Source of the DNA: Amycolatopsis circi
Lineage (GTDB): Bacteria > Actinomycetota > Actinomycetes > Mycobacteriales > Pseudonocardiaceae
Assembly: GCF_003385235.1 (NCBI RefSeq)
Contig: NZ_PQIA01000014.1
Location: 117,654-181,653, forward strand
Reading direction: 5' to 3'
DNA: 64,000 bases
Part shown: one piece after another, positions 46,844 to 55,528 of the stretch
Numbering within the stretch: the first letter of the stretch is position 1
Layout: every line of letters begins with the position of its first letter
Program-made: the position numbers and the translations under genes
The notes under the pieces: generated by a model
Databases searched by the model: none
What the model was told of the DNA's origin: nothing
The model's input: only the letters and a program-made list of their open reading frames with translations

Positions 46844-48313
46844 TCACGCGCGAAGCGTGGCCCCGCCGTCGACGTAGAGGTTCTGCATGGTGATGTGCCG
46901 CGCCCGATCGGACGCGAGGAACAAGACGGCGTCCGCGATATCCGCCGGGTCGGCGATCCGCCCCAGCGGAATCCCGACGCGGAACTGCTCCGGATTCCCC
47001 GCGATCACGCGAGCTTCACCGGAATCGTCCGTCCACAGTAGACGCTGCATGTCCGTGTCGGTCGATCCTGGCGAGACGATGTTGCACCGAATCCCCGAAC
47101 CCGCGAGTTCCAGCCCGAGACAGCGGGTAAGCATGGTCGCCGCCGCCTTCGAAGCCGCATAAGCAGCCATCCCGGTCCGCGGGACACCAGCCGCATTCGA
47201 CCCCACCGTGACGAGCGCCCCGCTCCCCCGCGGCTGCATGCGCCGGGAGATCTCGCGCAGCACAGTGAAAACCCCGGTCGAGTTGACCGCGAACGTCGCC
47301 GCCCAGTCCTCGTCGCTGGTCTCGCCGACCGACCCGGGCCGCAACACCCCCGCGACCGACACCCCGATCCCGATCGGCCCCAACTCTCGCTCGACGTCCG
47401 CCACTACCCGGGCGATCGCCTCCGGGTCCCCGACATCCGCCACGAACGGCACCACCCGCCCGGCCCTGCCGCCTGGCAGTCCGACGTCGCCACCCGAACG
47501 AGCCCGCGCCACATCAGCACCGTTCGTTGCCGACGCGGCACCACTGCCCCCGAGCGCGCCAGCCGCCGACTGTCCTGCGACATCACCGCGTGCGGACCCA
47601 TCCGTTGGCACATCAGCCGAAGCTCGCGCGACATCGCCGGTTGAGGAGTCTCCTTCCGACGCGCTCCCCGAAGCCTGCGCGCCAAAAGCGCCCTCTGGCG
47701 CGCTCTCCTCCGCCGAGCTTCCCGCGACGCCGCCGCGCACGAGATTCCCCGCCGCAGCAGATCCCGAAAGTCGCTCATCCGTTTTTCCCGCCACGGCAGA
47801 ACCGCGCGCGGCATCGCCAAACGCCCCGTTGTCGGAAGCACCCCGGGCGTCCACCTCAGCCAGCCCCCCTCCCGACGCGCGCGCGGCATCGCCAAACGCC
47901 GCGCTGTCCGAAGCTCCCCCGGCATCCGCCCCTGCCAACTCCGGTCCGGAGGTGGGCGCGGCATCGCCAAGCACCTCGTCATCCAGGGCACCCCCGGAGT
48001 CCGCTCCCGACGTGCGCGCGACACCGCCAAGCATCCCACCGTCCGGAACACCCCCGGCCAGCCCCGCCGCAGACGTACGCGCGGCAACGCCAAGCGTCTC
48101 GCCACCCGAAGCACCCACGGCATCCGCCCGAGCCATCCCCGCGCCGTAGTCCCGCGCGGCGACGTCCCGCAACCCCTCCTCGTCAATGTCGACCGCGGCC
48201 ACCACGGCACCGGCCCGGGCGAGCGCCTCCACGACGGCCGCCCCGATCCCGCGGGCGCCGCCGGTGACCAGCGCGACCCGCCCTTCGATCCCGGCTTCCG
48301 CGTCCCGCGTCAC
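46844..48313 (-). CDS. entA: 2,3-Dihydro-2,3-dihydroxybenzoate dehydrogenase (EntA type) with a large in-frame insertion
   Basis: This SDR oxidises 2,3-dihydro-2,3-dihydroxybenzoate to 2,3-dihydroxybenzoate with NAD. It is 489 residues, about twice the usual 250-260. Residues 1-57 hold the Rossmann loop TGGARGIG and [12 protein letters not shown]. Residues 286-489 hold the rest of the fold, with Ser372, Tyr385 and Lys389 (YAASK) and ILVSPG-like [12 protein letters not shown]. Between them, residues 58-285 are Ala/Gly/Ser/Asp-rich tandem repeats. Removing them restores a normal enzyme, so the insertion sits in a surface loop after the second beta-strand. GTG 48313 has GAGG upstream; GTG 48325 is an alternative. 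An iron box lies upstream at 48343. Confidence 0.85.
   Translation of the reverse strand: MTRDAEAGIEGRVALVTGGARGIGAAVVEALARAGAVVAAVDIDEEGLRDVAARDYGAGMARADAVGASGGETLGVAARTSAAGLAGGVPDGGMLGGVARTSGADSGGALDDEVLGDAAPTSGPELAGADAGGASDSAAFGDAARASGGGLAEVDARGASDNGAFGDAARGSAVAGKTDERLSGSAAAGNLVRGGVAGSSAEESAPEGAFGAQASGSASEGDSSTGDVARASADVPTDGSARGDVAGQSAAGALGGSGAASATNGADVARARSGGDVGLPGGRAGRVVPFVADVGDPEAIARVVADVERELGPIGIGVSVAGVLRPGSVGETSDEDWAATFAVNSTGVFTVLREISRRMQPRGSGALVTVGSNAAGVPRTGMAAYAASKAAATMLTRCLGLELAGSGIRCNIVSPGSTDTDMQRLLWTDDSGEARVIAGNPEQFRVGIPLGRIADPADIADAVLFLASDRARHITMQNLYVDGGATLRA
47459..48142 (-). repeat. Tandem-repeat insertion within entA
   Basis: About five degenerate units of 60-75 bases carry the core CGCCAAG/CGCCAAA at 47815, 47890, 47965, 48025 and 48088 (spacings 75, 75, 60 and 63, all multiples of three). 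The units encode GASDxxxFGDAARxSGxxLA-like peptides. The remainder (47459-47800) is more degenerate but has the same composition. Confidence 0.85.
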
Positions 48314-48342
48314 CGCACACCTCACCCTCCGTCGCCGACTGA

Positions 48343-48361
48343 TTAGGCAAACCTAACCTAA
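48343..48361 (-). promoter_or_regulatory. Iron box (IdeR/DmdR type) before entA
   Basis: On the minus strand it reads TTAGGTTAGGTTTGCCTAA, 16 of 19 matches to the consensus. It is about 30 bases upstream of the entA start and overlaps its probable promoter. Confidence 0.88.
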
Positions 48362-48402
48362 TCGAGTGAGCGACGGCCAGGGTGATCCCGACCACCTCCG
48401 GC

Positions 48403-50640
48403 TCAGCGGCCGGGCTCGAAGTTCCGCAACCGCAAGCTGTTGGCCACCACCAGCACCGACGACAGCGACATTGCCGCCCCGGCGATCAGCGGGTTCAGCA
48501 GTCCGCACGCGGCGAGCGGCAACGCGGCCACGTTGTATCCGAACGCCCAGACCAGATTGCCGCGGATCGTGCGCAACGTCCGCTGCGCGAGACGGATCGC
48601 GTCCGGCAGCACCGACAGATCGTCGCGGACCAGGATGATGTCGGCCGAGCGCAAGGCGAGGTCGGTTCCCTCCGCGACGGCCAGCCCGAGATCAGCGGTC
48701 GCCAGCGCCGGAGCGTCGTTCACCCCGTCGCCGACCATCGCCACCCGATGTCCCTTGCGCTGCAACGCAGACACGGCCGCCGCCTTCTCGCTCGGCAACA
48801 CTCCGGCGAGCACTTCAGGAATCCCGACCTCCGCGGCTACCGCCTGGGCCGTCACCTCGTTGTCGCCGGTCAGCAGCACCGTTTTCAACCCCAGCCGATG
48901 CAACTGCGCGACCGCCGCCCGCGCCGACGGCTTCACCTCGTCCCGCACTACGAGCATCCCCGCGACCTCGTCGGCCACCGACACGACCACGACCGTCGCT
49001 CCGTCAGCCTCCGCCGACGCCACCGCAGCCTCGACCTCCGGGCCAACCGAAACACCTCCGTCGACCAGCAACCTCGGTCGCCCGACCACCACCGCCGTTC
49101 CCTCGACCACGCCGCGCGCACCCAGCCCCGGCAATGCCTCGAAGTCCGCAGCGGCCGGAATCACCTCCGGCCCGCCGGCGACAATCGCTGCGGCAATCGG
49201 GTGTTCTGACGAAGCTTCCACCGCGGCCGCCAGGCGAAGCACTTCCGCCGACGAGAACGACCCGAACGCCCGAGCCTCGACGAGAGTCATCCGCCCCTGA
49301 GTCACCGTCCCGGTCTTGTCCAAGACGACGGTGTCGACTGTACGACTCGCCTCGAGCGCATCCGGACCCTTCACCAAAATCCCCAGCTGCGCACCCCTTC
49401 CGACGCCGACCATCAACGCAGTCGGCGTCGCGAGCCCCAACGCGCACGGACACGCGATGATCAGCACCGACACCGCCGCCCCGAACGCGTCCCGCACCGG
49501 GTTCCCGGTGAGCAACCACCCCGCCAGCGTGAGCACCGCGAGCGCCGAAACCACCGGGACGAACACCGCGCACACCCGGTCGGCCAGCCGCTGCACCGCC
49601 GCTTTCCGCTCCTGCGCCCGCTCGGCCAGCGCGCTCATCTGTGCCAGCTGCGACCGCGCTCCGACGGCCTCGGCACGCACCACCAGCCGGCCGTTCAGGT
49701 TGATGCTCCCGCCGATCACCCGGTTTCCCCGCCCGACCCCCGCCGGAACCGGTTCTCCGGTGATGGCGCTGACATCCACTGTGGACAGACCATCGTCGAC
49801 GGTTCCGTCAGCGGCGATCTTCTCCCCCGGCCGGACCACGAACCGGTCGCCGGCCGCCAGCTCGCCGATCCCGACCAGCACTTCGCCGTCCGCGCGGAGA
49901 ATCCGCACATCCTTAGCCGCCAGCGCGTCCAGCGCACCGAGCAGGTCCGCCGCGCCTCGCCGGGACCGTGCCTCGAAGTACCTGCCAGCGAGCAGGAACG
50001 TCGTCACTCCGGCCGCGACATCGAGGTACACCGAATCCGCGCCCGGCGCGGTGGCGCCGAACCCGATCCAGTAGCCCGCCTCTCCGCCCGAGCCGATCAG
50101 CACCGAAGCCGCCGACCACAGGTAGGACGCCAGCACGCCCAAGGAGACGAGAGTGTCCATACTGGACGATCGATGCCGCAGATTGCGCAGTGCGGCGCGA
50201 TGGAACGGTGCGGCCGACCAGAACACGACCGGCGTCGCGAGCAGCAGGCACACCAGCTCCCACAACGGGAATCGCAACGACGGCACCAGCGCCAGCGTGA
50301 TCGACAGGTTGCCCAATGGGACAGCCAGCACAGCGGTGACGATCAACCTGCGGCGCAGGTCGCGAACCCGCGCGTCGCGGTTTTCCGGGCTTGTTTCGCC
50401 GCGGACAGCCGCGGTGTAGCCCGCCCGCTCGATCGTCGCGATCAGCGAGGCGGGGTCAAGGTCGGGCGGATAGTGGACGGTCGCGCGTTCGGTCGCGTAG
50501 TTCACCGTGGCGCGCACGCCGTCGAGCTTGCCGAGGGAACGCTCGACGCGCGCCGCGCAAGCGGCACAGGTCATCCCGCCGACTGCGAGATCGAGGTGAC
50601 GGGTCGGGGTCGCCGCGGGGGCGGCGGTCTGCGTGGACAT
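48403..50640 (-). CDS. copA: Cu(I)-translocating P-type ATPase
   Basis: This 745-residue P1B ATPase exports Cu(I). It has an N-terminal metal-binding domain (GMTCAACAARVE), the membrane metal site IIACPCALGLATPTAL, the actuator loop ITGEPVPAG, phosphorylation DKTGTVTQG, the SEHPIAAAI nucleotide motif and GDGVNDAPAL. The last helices carry GYNVAALPLA and MSLSSVLVVANSLRLR, the signature for Cu(I) over Zn. The ATG at 50640 follows GGAGAACC. It is divergent from the small Cys-rich gene. I find no CsoR-type operator in the shared 189-base region. Confidence 0.92.
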   Translation of the reverse strand: MSTQTAAPAATPTRHLDLAVGGMTCAACAARVERSLGKLDGVRATVNYATERATVHYPPDLDPASLIATIERAGYTAAVRGETSPENRDARVRDLRRRLIVTAVLAVPLGNLSITLALVPSLRFPLWELVCLLLATPVVFWSAAPFHRAALRNLRHRSSSMDTLVSLGVLASYLWSAASVLIGSGGEAGYWIGFGATAPGADSVYLDVAAGVTTFLLAGRYFEARSRRGAADLLGALDALAAKDVRILRADGEVLVGIGELAAGDRFVVRPGEKIAADGTVDDGLSTVDVSAITGEPVPAGVGRGNRVIGGSINLNGRLVVRAEAVGARSQLAQMSALAERAQERKAAVQRLADRVCAVFVPVVSALAVLTLAGWLLTGNPVRDAFGAAVSVLIIACPCALGLATPTALMVGVGRGAQLGILVKGPDALEASRTVDTVVLDKTGTVTQGRMTLVEARAFGSFSSAEVLRLAAAVEASSEHPIAAAIVAGGPEVIPAAADFEALPGLGARGVVEGTAVVVGRPRLLVDGGVSVGPEVEAAVASAEADGATVVVVSVADEVAGMLVVRDEVKPSARAAVAQLHRLGLKTVLLTGDNEVTAQAVAAEVGIPEVLAGVLPSEKAAAVSALQRKGHRVAMVGDGVNDAPALATADLGLAVAEGTDLALRSADIILVRDDLSVLPDAIRLAQRTLRTIRGNLVWAFGYNVAALPLAACGLLNPLIAGAAMSLSSVLVVANSLRLRNFEPGR

Positions 50641-50753
50641 GGTTCTCCGGATTCCAGGACGGGCACAAAGGCGGTGGCAGTGCCGACGCCGGGAAGGCGG
50701 ACTGATTTCCATCGTACGCCTGGTTTTCCGTCGCCACTCCTTCGGGTGACTTG

Positions 50754-50781
50754 GGAACCTTTCGCCCTTCCCCGACGACTA
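50754..50781 (+). promoter_or_regulatory. ECF-type promoter of the Cys-rich protein gene
   Basis: GGAAC (50754-50758), then 18 bases, then GACTA (50777-50781), ending 48 bases before the ATG. The same pair occurs at 53956-53982, 54017-54044 and 58079-58106. Confidence 0.65.
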
Positions 50782-50829
50782 TCCGGATGGTGGCAGTTCC
50801 CGACCCGACCCGATCAGACAGGAGCGAAA

Positions 50830-51063
50830 ATGTCCGAAACCTTTGCCGCATCAGGAGATCTGCGGCACGTGACCACGTTCTGCGGCAACTGCGACTGCGG
50901 CTGCCCGGAGCTGTTCCTCGACGACGCAGCCCCGCCGGAGCGTCGCGTCGTCCTGACCGACGACTTCGGGCAGCGAGTGCAGATGAGCTTGGCACAGCTG
51001 AAAGTTCTCGTCGCGGACGTCAAGGACGGAGCCTTGGACAAGGTGGTGACCGCCGTGGTTTAG
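50830..51063 (+). CDS. Small Cys-rich protein, possible copper ligand
   Basis: I do not recognise a named family. The 77-residue protein has a compact cysteine motif FCGNCDCGCPELF (four Cys within eight residues) near position 20 and a conserved-looking second half (RRVVLTDDFGQRVQMSLAQL). There is no signal peptide, so it should be cytosolic. AGGAG precedes the ATG. It is divergent from the Cu(I) ATPase and has the same promoter type as the nearby sigma and anti-sigma genes. Cu(I) buffering or chaperoning is the best inference. A modified-peptide precursor is less likely, because no modifying enzyme is adjacent. Confidence 0.72.
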   Translation: MSETFAASGDLRHVTTFCGNCDCGCPELFLDDAAPPERRVVLTDDFGQRVQMSLAQLKVLVADVKDGALDKVVTAVV

Positions 51064-51227
51064 CCGTGGAATCGGCTCAGTGCCAACAGATCGCCGCGAC
51101 CCAGGTGGGTTTCGATGCAGGTGCGCGGTCGACGGGCAGCCGGATTCAGCGGGCGGTGAGCAGATGCCGGTCGAGCGGAACTCAGGGATGTCTGGACCTG
51201 GTTCGCTGACGCAGGCATCGGCCGCGG

Positions 51228-53165
51228 CTACTGCCTTCTGGCTGCCAGGTTGGCGAGCATCGCGTTGTAGGCGGCGAAATCGTCGTCCTCGCCTTGGTCG
51301 AAGCGGCGGTCCAGACGGGCGGCTTCGCGGTCGTCGTGGCGGCCCCACTGCACCAGCAGCGCCACGACGACCACGATCATCGGGATTTCCCCGGTGGCCC
51401 AGGCGATGCCGCCGCCCAGTCGTTGATCAGACAGGAGATCGGGCATCCACGGAAGGGAGAGGTAGCGGTAGAACGTCTCGGCGATCACCGTCTGCTTGTT
51501 CATCAGGATCACGCCGAAGAACGCGTGGAACGGCATCACCGCGAACATCATGCCGAGCCGCGCGAGATGCGGCAACGAACGCGGCGGGCGGTCGACGCCG
51601 ATCACCAGCCAGAAGAAAACGTAGCCGGACACGAGGAAATGGAGGTTCATCAACTGGTGCGCCCAGTGGTAGCGCATCGCCTCGCCGAACAGGCCCGAAA
51701 AGTACAACGCGTAGTACGAGCCGACGAACACGACTGACGCCACCAGCGGGTGCGCGACCAGGCGCGTGAAACGCGAGTGCAGCAGTGCGACCAGCCACTC
51801 GCGCGGACCGTCCGGTCCCTTGCCCGCCACCGGCAAGGCGCGCAGCGCGAGGGTCACCGGGCCGCCGAGCACCAGCAGCACCGGGGCGAGCATGGCCAGC
51901 GTCATGTGGATGACCATGTGGAGACTGAAAGTTCCGGACGAGTAGGTGCCCAGACCGGACGACGTCGCGGCCAGCACCGTCGCCCAGCCGCACGTCCACG
52001 CCCAGAACCGGCCGCGAGGCCAGTCGTCGCCGCGGTTGCGGAGACGGCGTGCCCCGACCGCGTAGCCCGCAACCGCGAGCACCGCCACGACACCGAGGAG
52101 CAAGTCTGGACGCCAATCGAGAAAGAGACGAGCAAACGTCGGAGGGTCAGGCAGGTCGTAGCCGAGCACGGTCTCGCCGACGGTCGCCGGATCGTCCACG
52201 AACGCCGGTGGCACCAGGTGCGCCAATCCGGCCGAGACGCCCATTGCCCCAGCCAGCACAACGACCTCCGCGACGAGAGCCGCTGTCCCGCTGGTCCAAC
52301 GACGGCGCGTGACAGCGATCAGCACCGCCAACGCCACCGTGACCACGACCTTCACCCCGAGGAGCAAGCCATAGCCAGTAAATAATCCAGCCGGACGGGC
52401 AAGTGCGAGACCGTCGACGATTCCAGACGCCGCGAGCACGACGAGACAGCACACCGCCAACCGTCGGTACTGACGGAGCGCGAGTTCTCGTGCCGCGCCT
52501 GAACCGCGGTGGACCAGGAGCGCGACCAGCGCACCGGCCCACAACGCTGCCGCGATCACGTGCCACACCAAGGCATTCGTGGCCAGGTCGTGCCACGCGC
52601 CGATGGAAACGTGCCCGGAGATCGCCCGCGGCAGTAGCCCGACGGTCGCGAGGCCCAGCCACAGCACCGTGGTGCGCCAGGTCAACGTGCGCCAAACGCC
52701 GATCGCCACTACGACCGCCACTGCCAGGACGCAGAGCCACGCCTTGGGTTCCTCCATGGCGTTGACGAGGACGGCGAGGTTCGCCAGATGCAACGCCTCG
52801 GAAACCGGCCGCCCGGACGCGTCAGCGGCGTCGAACGGCACCAGCACCGCGGCAGCGAGCGCCCAGACGACCGCAGCACCCGCGGCGGTGCGGGTGGCTG
52901 CGTAACCGTCCGGGGAGAGCCGGCCCGATTCGCCCGGCGGGCTCAGAAACGCGGCGAACGCCAGCCCGCCGACGCAGACCACCCCGGCCGCGTCGGCGAC
53001 CAACCGGAGCAAGGAGGTGCCCAAGGACGTCAACGGACCGGGAGCCGGGTTGCCGAGAGCGGCATAGACGTCGCCCGCCGCGGCGACCACCGCCACGACG
53101 GCCACCGCGGCAACCCCCGCCGCGGCAAGCAAACCCCGCCGGTGCGGGGCCGGAATAGTGCGCAC
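51228..53165 (-). CDS. CopD-CtaG fusion: copper resistance and cytochrome c oxidase assembly membrane protein
   Basis: This 645-residue, many-helix protein has an N-terminal CopD-like half (about 120-300, GHVSIGAWHDLATNALVWHVIAA, with His residues in helices) and a C-terminal CtaG (caa3-type) half (FSLHMVIHMTLAMLAPVLLVLGGP, HPLVASVVFVGSYYALYFSGL, MPFHAFFGVILMN). It is thought to move copper across the membrane and deliver it to oxidase. I chose the GTG at 53165 because it gives the usual length; an in-frame GTG at 53378, overlapping the sigma stop, would add an Arg/Cys-rich tail coded by tandem repeats. It is downstream of the sigma gene. Confidence 0.85.
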   Translation of the reverse strand: MRTIPAPHRRGLLAAAGVAAVAVVAVVAAAGDVYAALGNPAPGPLTSLGTSLLRLVADAAGVVCVGGLAFAAFLSPPGESGRLSPDGYAATRTAAGAAVVWALAAAVLVPFDAADASGRPVSEALHLANLAVLVNAMEEPKAWLCVLAVAVVVAIGVWRTLTWRTTVLWLGLATVGLLPRAISGHVSIGAWHDLATNALVWHVIAAALWAGALVALLVHRGSGAARELALRQYRRLAVCCLVVLAASGIVDGLALARPAGLFTGYGLLLGVKVVVTVALAVLIAVTRRRWTSGTAALVAEVVVLAGAMGVSAGLAHLVPPAFVDDPATVGETVLGYDLPDPPTFARLFLDWRPDLLLGVVAVLAVAGYAVGARRLRNRGDDWPRGRFWAWTCGWATVLAATSSGLGTYSSGTFSLHMVIHMTLAMLAPVLLVLGGPVTLALRALPVAGKGPDGPREWLVALLHSRFTRLVAHPLVASVVFVGSYYALYFSGLFGEAMRYHWAHQLMNLHFLVSGYVFFWLVIGVDRPPRSLPHLARLGMMFAVMPFHAFFGVILMNKQTVIAETFYRYLSLPWMPDLLSDQRLGGGIAWATGEIPMIVVVVALLVQWGRHDDREAARLDRRFDQGEDDDFAAYNAMLANLAARRQ

Positions 53166-53253
53166 AGCAGAGTGGTCGGACGGAGGCGACCGCGAGTTCC
53201 CGCGATCTGGATCACGGTCAGGATCCGGCGACGGGTACGGCCGCGCGACCCAG

Positions 53254-53375
53254 CAGAACCCCGCGTCGGGCACACAACCGCGCGCCCTGGCAGAACCCCG
53301 CGGTGGGCACAGCCGCAGGCCCCAGCAGAACTCCGCGGCGGGCACACAACCGCGTGCCCTGACAGAACCCCGCGT
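53254..53375. repeat. Tandem repeat between the sigma factor and CopD-CtaG genes
   Basis: CAGAACxCCGCG recurs at 53254, 53291, 53326 and 53363, giving about 3.3 units with spacings of 37, 35 and 37 bases. Two units together make 72 bases, so a reading frame is kept only at the double unit. Confidence 0.8.
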
Positions 53376-53950
53376 CACATCGCGGTGTCGTTCTCCTCTT
53401 GGGCGCGCAGCAGCTCGTCCCGGGCACGCGACACCCGGGAGCGCACCGTGCCGACCGGACAACCGCACACCTCGGCCGCTTCCGCGTACGAAAGACCCAG
53501 GAATTGGGTCAGCACCAGGGCTTCCCGGCGATCCTCGTCCAGCGTATCGAGCAGCAGGCCCAGTTCGATCAGGTCCTCGAAGCCCGCCGTGCGCGTCCGG
53601 GCCGACTGTTCTTCGGCTGCGCGCTGCCAGTCGGCCGTCGTGGACTCGCGGGGGCGGACCGAGCGCGCGCGGATACGGTCGACGACGACCCGGCGGGCGA
53701 TGGACAACAGCCACGTCCGCGACGACGACCGGCCCGCGAATCGCGGCAGCGAGCCGAACGCGCGCAGGTAGGTTTCCTGGGTGAGGTCGTCCGCGTCGGC
53801 CGGGCTGGTGCGGTGGGCCAGGAACCGCCACGCGTCGGCTTGCGTCGCGCGGACCCAGGCTTCCAAGGCGACCTGGTCACCGCGGCCGGCGGCGAGGGCC
53901 AGCGCGGTGATCCGCTCGTCGTCGTTGTCGCGGCCGGTGGACACGGACAT
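53375..53950 (-). CDS. ECF-type RNA polymerase sigma factor
   Basis: This 191-residue sigma factor has region 2 (DADDLTQETYLRAFGSLPRF and RTWLLSIARRVVVDRIR) and region 4 (LSYAEAAEVCGCPVGTVRSRVSRARDEL). It directs RNA polymerase to its own regulon, proposed here to share GGAAC-N17/18-GACT. The ATG at 53950 lies 6 bases past a -10 element at 53956-53960, so its message is probably leaderless. The divergent gene encodes its presumed anti-sigma factor. Region 4 carries a Cys pair (VCGC) of unknown importance. Confidence 0.9.
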   Translation of the reverse strand: MSVSTGRDNDDERITALALAAGRGDQVALEAWVRATQADAWRFLAHRTSPADADDLTQETYLRAFGSLPRFAGRSSSRTWLLSIARRVVVDRIRARSVRPRESTTADWQRAAEEQSARTRTAGFEDLIELGLLLDTLDEDRREALVLTQFLGLSYAEAAEVCGCPVGTVRSRVSRARDELLRAQEENDTAM

Positions 53951-53955
53951 CACGG

Positions 53956-53982
53956 TAGTCCATGCCCGTCCCGGACAGTTCC
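53956..53982 (-). promoter_or_regulatory. ECF-type promoter of the sigma factor gene
   Basis: On the minus strand: GGAAC (53982-53978), 17 bases, GACTA (53960-53956). It lies immediately before the ATG at 53950, as in autoregulated sigma genes. Confidence 0.7.
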
Positions 53983-54016
53983 AGGACCAGTCCGGAGAAA
54001 ATCGTCGAACCCGCCG

Positions 54017-54044
54017 GGAACTCGGACGCGCATCCGAGCGACTA
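54017..54044 (+). promoter_or_regulatory. ECF-type promoter of the anti-sigma factor gene
   Basis: GGAAC (54017-54021), 18 bases, GACTA (54040-54044). The -10 element runs into the annotated ATG, which argues for a start at GTG 54053 and a leaderless message. Confidence 0.65.
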
Positions 54045-54784
54045 TGACAGACGTGAGCTGTGAAATCTTCCGCGAAGCGCTGTCCGCGCGACTCGACGGC
54101 GAAGCGGGCCCGCTGCCCGAACCGCAGGTCGACCAGCATCTCGAGACCTGCGCGTCGTGCCGGAGCTGGTACGAGCGCAGCGCGACGCTGCGCCGTGCCC
54201 TGCTGGTCCGCAGCGCGCCCGAGGTGCCCGACCTCACCGGCCGGATCCTCGCCGAGACCCCTGCCCCGCCGCGGGAAAAATGGGGACTGCGGGTCGCGCT
54301 GGGACTGGTCGGGCTGGTCCAGTGCGGGCTGGCGTTCGCGCAACTGCTCGGCATGGACAACGTCCACGGCGGCGGCGGTTTCATGGAAGGCCACCTCATC
54401 AACGAAAGCGCGGCCTGGAACCTCGCGGTCGGCGTCGGACTGCTGTGGGCCGCCCTGCGAACCCGCGCCGCGGCCGGTCAGCTGCCGATGATCACCGGGT
54501 TCGTGATCGTCCTCGCAGTGCTCACGACCAGCGACCTGATCGGAGACCGGGTGACCGTCGCCCGGGTGCTGTCGCACGTCTTCCTGGTCGTCGGACTGGC
54601 ACTGCTCTACGCGGTCCACCGCCAGCACCGCCTCCGGCACCAGCCCGGCCCGAACCTCGCCGACACCGCCGACGACCCGGACCAGACCACCGTGCAGACC
54701 CACGGCGCGCTCGCCCTGGTGCGCCCGCACCCGAAACGCGGCCGCGATTCCCAACGCCCGACCGGACGGCACCGCGCCGCCTGA
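54044..54784 (+). CDS. Membrane-bound zinc-finger anti-sigma factor
   Basis: This 246-residue protein has an N-terminal zf-HC2 domain with HLETCASC (Hx3CxxC, near residue 32), then about four to five membrane helices (80-205) and a basic tail. Such proteins hold an ECF sigma factor at the membrane until a signal arrives. The loop after the first helix (MDNVHGGGGFMEGH) offers His and Met ligands that could sense copper; this is inference. It is divergent from the sigma gene. ATG 54044 lies inside the predicted -10 element, and GTG 54053 is the alternative start. Confidence 0.82.
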   Translation: MTDVSCEIFREALSARLDGEAGPLPEPQVDQHLETCASCRSWYERSATLRRALLVRSAPEVPDLTGRILAETPAPPREKWGLRVALGLVGLVQCGLAFAQLLGMDNVHGGGGFMEGHLINESAAWNLAVGVGLLWAALRTRAAAGQLPMITGFVIVLAVLTTSDLIGDRVTVARVLSHVFLVVGLALLYAVHRQHRLRHQPGPNLADTADDPDQTTVQTHGALALVRPHPKRGRDSQRPTGRHRAA

Positions 54785-55015
54785 GACACGTTTGCTCGGG
54801 AATTCCGGCCAAGCAAGCTCACACAGCCGGAAGTGCACCCCGAACACGGGACCACCGTCCGTACGCCAGCCACAACCCGGAGAGGACGACTGCGCAGTTT
54901 GCGCAGCAACCCGCGCCACCAGCCGACACAGCCTGAACCGCTCGAAAGTCGCCTTAGGTGACAGGCTCCGCGCGGCCCTAATCAATCCGGCGAAGCCCAC
55001 CCGGCCGAAACACGG

Positions 55016-55190
55016 GCCTCGCGGCTCTGCCCCACGCGGCTCGTACAACCTATCCGCGCACCCTCAAGTCAGACCCGCAAAGCTAGCCCGCCAGCCGAAA
55101 ACGGCCCTCGCAGCTCTGGCCCGCGCGGCCCGAACAACCTGTCCCCGCACCCTGCAGACCCGCAAAGCTAGCCCGCCCAGCCCAGACAAC
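55016..55190. repeat. Tandem repeat of about 87 bases, two copies
   Basis: Copies at 55016-55102 and 55103-55190 share CTCGCRGCTCTG, an ACAACCT block and GACCCGCAAAGCTAGCCCGC. A third, more diverged copy may lie at 54960-55015. Confidence 0.7.
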
Positions 55191-55256
55191 GAGCTCCGAA
55201 CCCTGGCTTGCGCGGACCAACACGAGCTCCGAACCCTGGCTTGCGCGGACCAACAC
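55191..55256. repeat. Perfect 33-base tandem duplication
   Basis: Two identical 33-base units (55191-55223 and 55224-55256) beginning GAGCTCCGAACCCTGG. Identity is complete, so the duplication is recent. Confidence 0.95.
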
Positions 55257-55528
55257 AACGACCCCGCTCTAAGCCAGATCCGCAAAGGCTGACTCGCTCA
55301 GCTCAAAGAACGGACGCGGTGGACTCTTGCCCGCACGAGCCAGAACAAGAGGCCCCGCCGTCCCGCCAAACCCGCGGCTCGACCAGCCCCCACCGATGGG
55401 CGTACAAACTCCGGCCCGCGCCCCGCACAAGGAGTCTGGACAACCTGCCCGCCGAGACAAGTCAGCGAAATTCACGCCAGCCTCCGGAAACGCCGCGCCG
55501 ACCCGGCACCAAACACCCCCGCCCCGGC

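Larger units (their letters stand above)
54785..55528. other. Gene-free region with tandem repeats
   Basis: About 740 bases between the convergent anti-sigma and DUF5134-like genes. Open frames exist on both strands, but they cross repeats, have no domain and no convincing ribosome-binding site. Contents: two or three diverged copies of an approximately 87-base unit and a perfect 33-base duplication. Confidence 0.7.

Noticed and set aside
47208..48149. A + strand frame across the entA insertion
   Set aside because: Pro/Ala/Ser-rich antisense of the repeat. The minus frame joins the two halves of a proper SDR, so it is the coding one.
50641..50829. A CsoR- or CueR-type copper operator between copA and the Cys-rich gene
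   Set aside because: No G/C-rich pseudo-palindrome of those types was found; only the ECF-like promoter is supported.
54792..55292. A 166-codon + strand frame between the anti-sigma and DUF5134-like genes
   Set aside because: It reads through tandem repeats, has no ribosome-binding site or domain, and its peptide repeats only mirror the DNA repeats.
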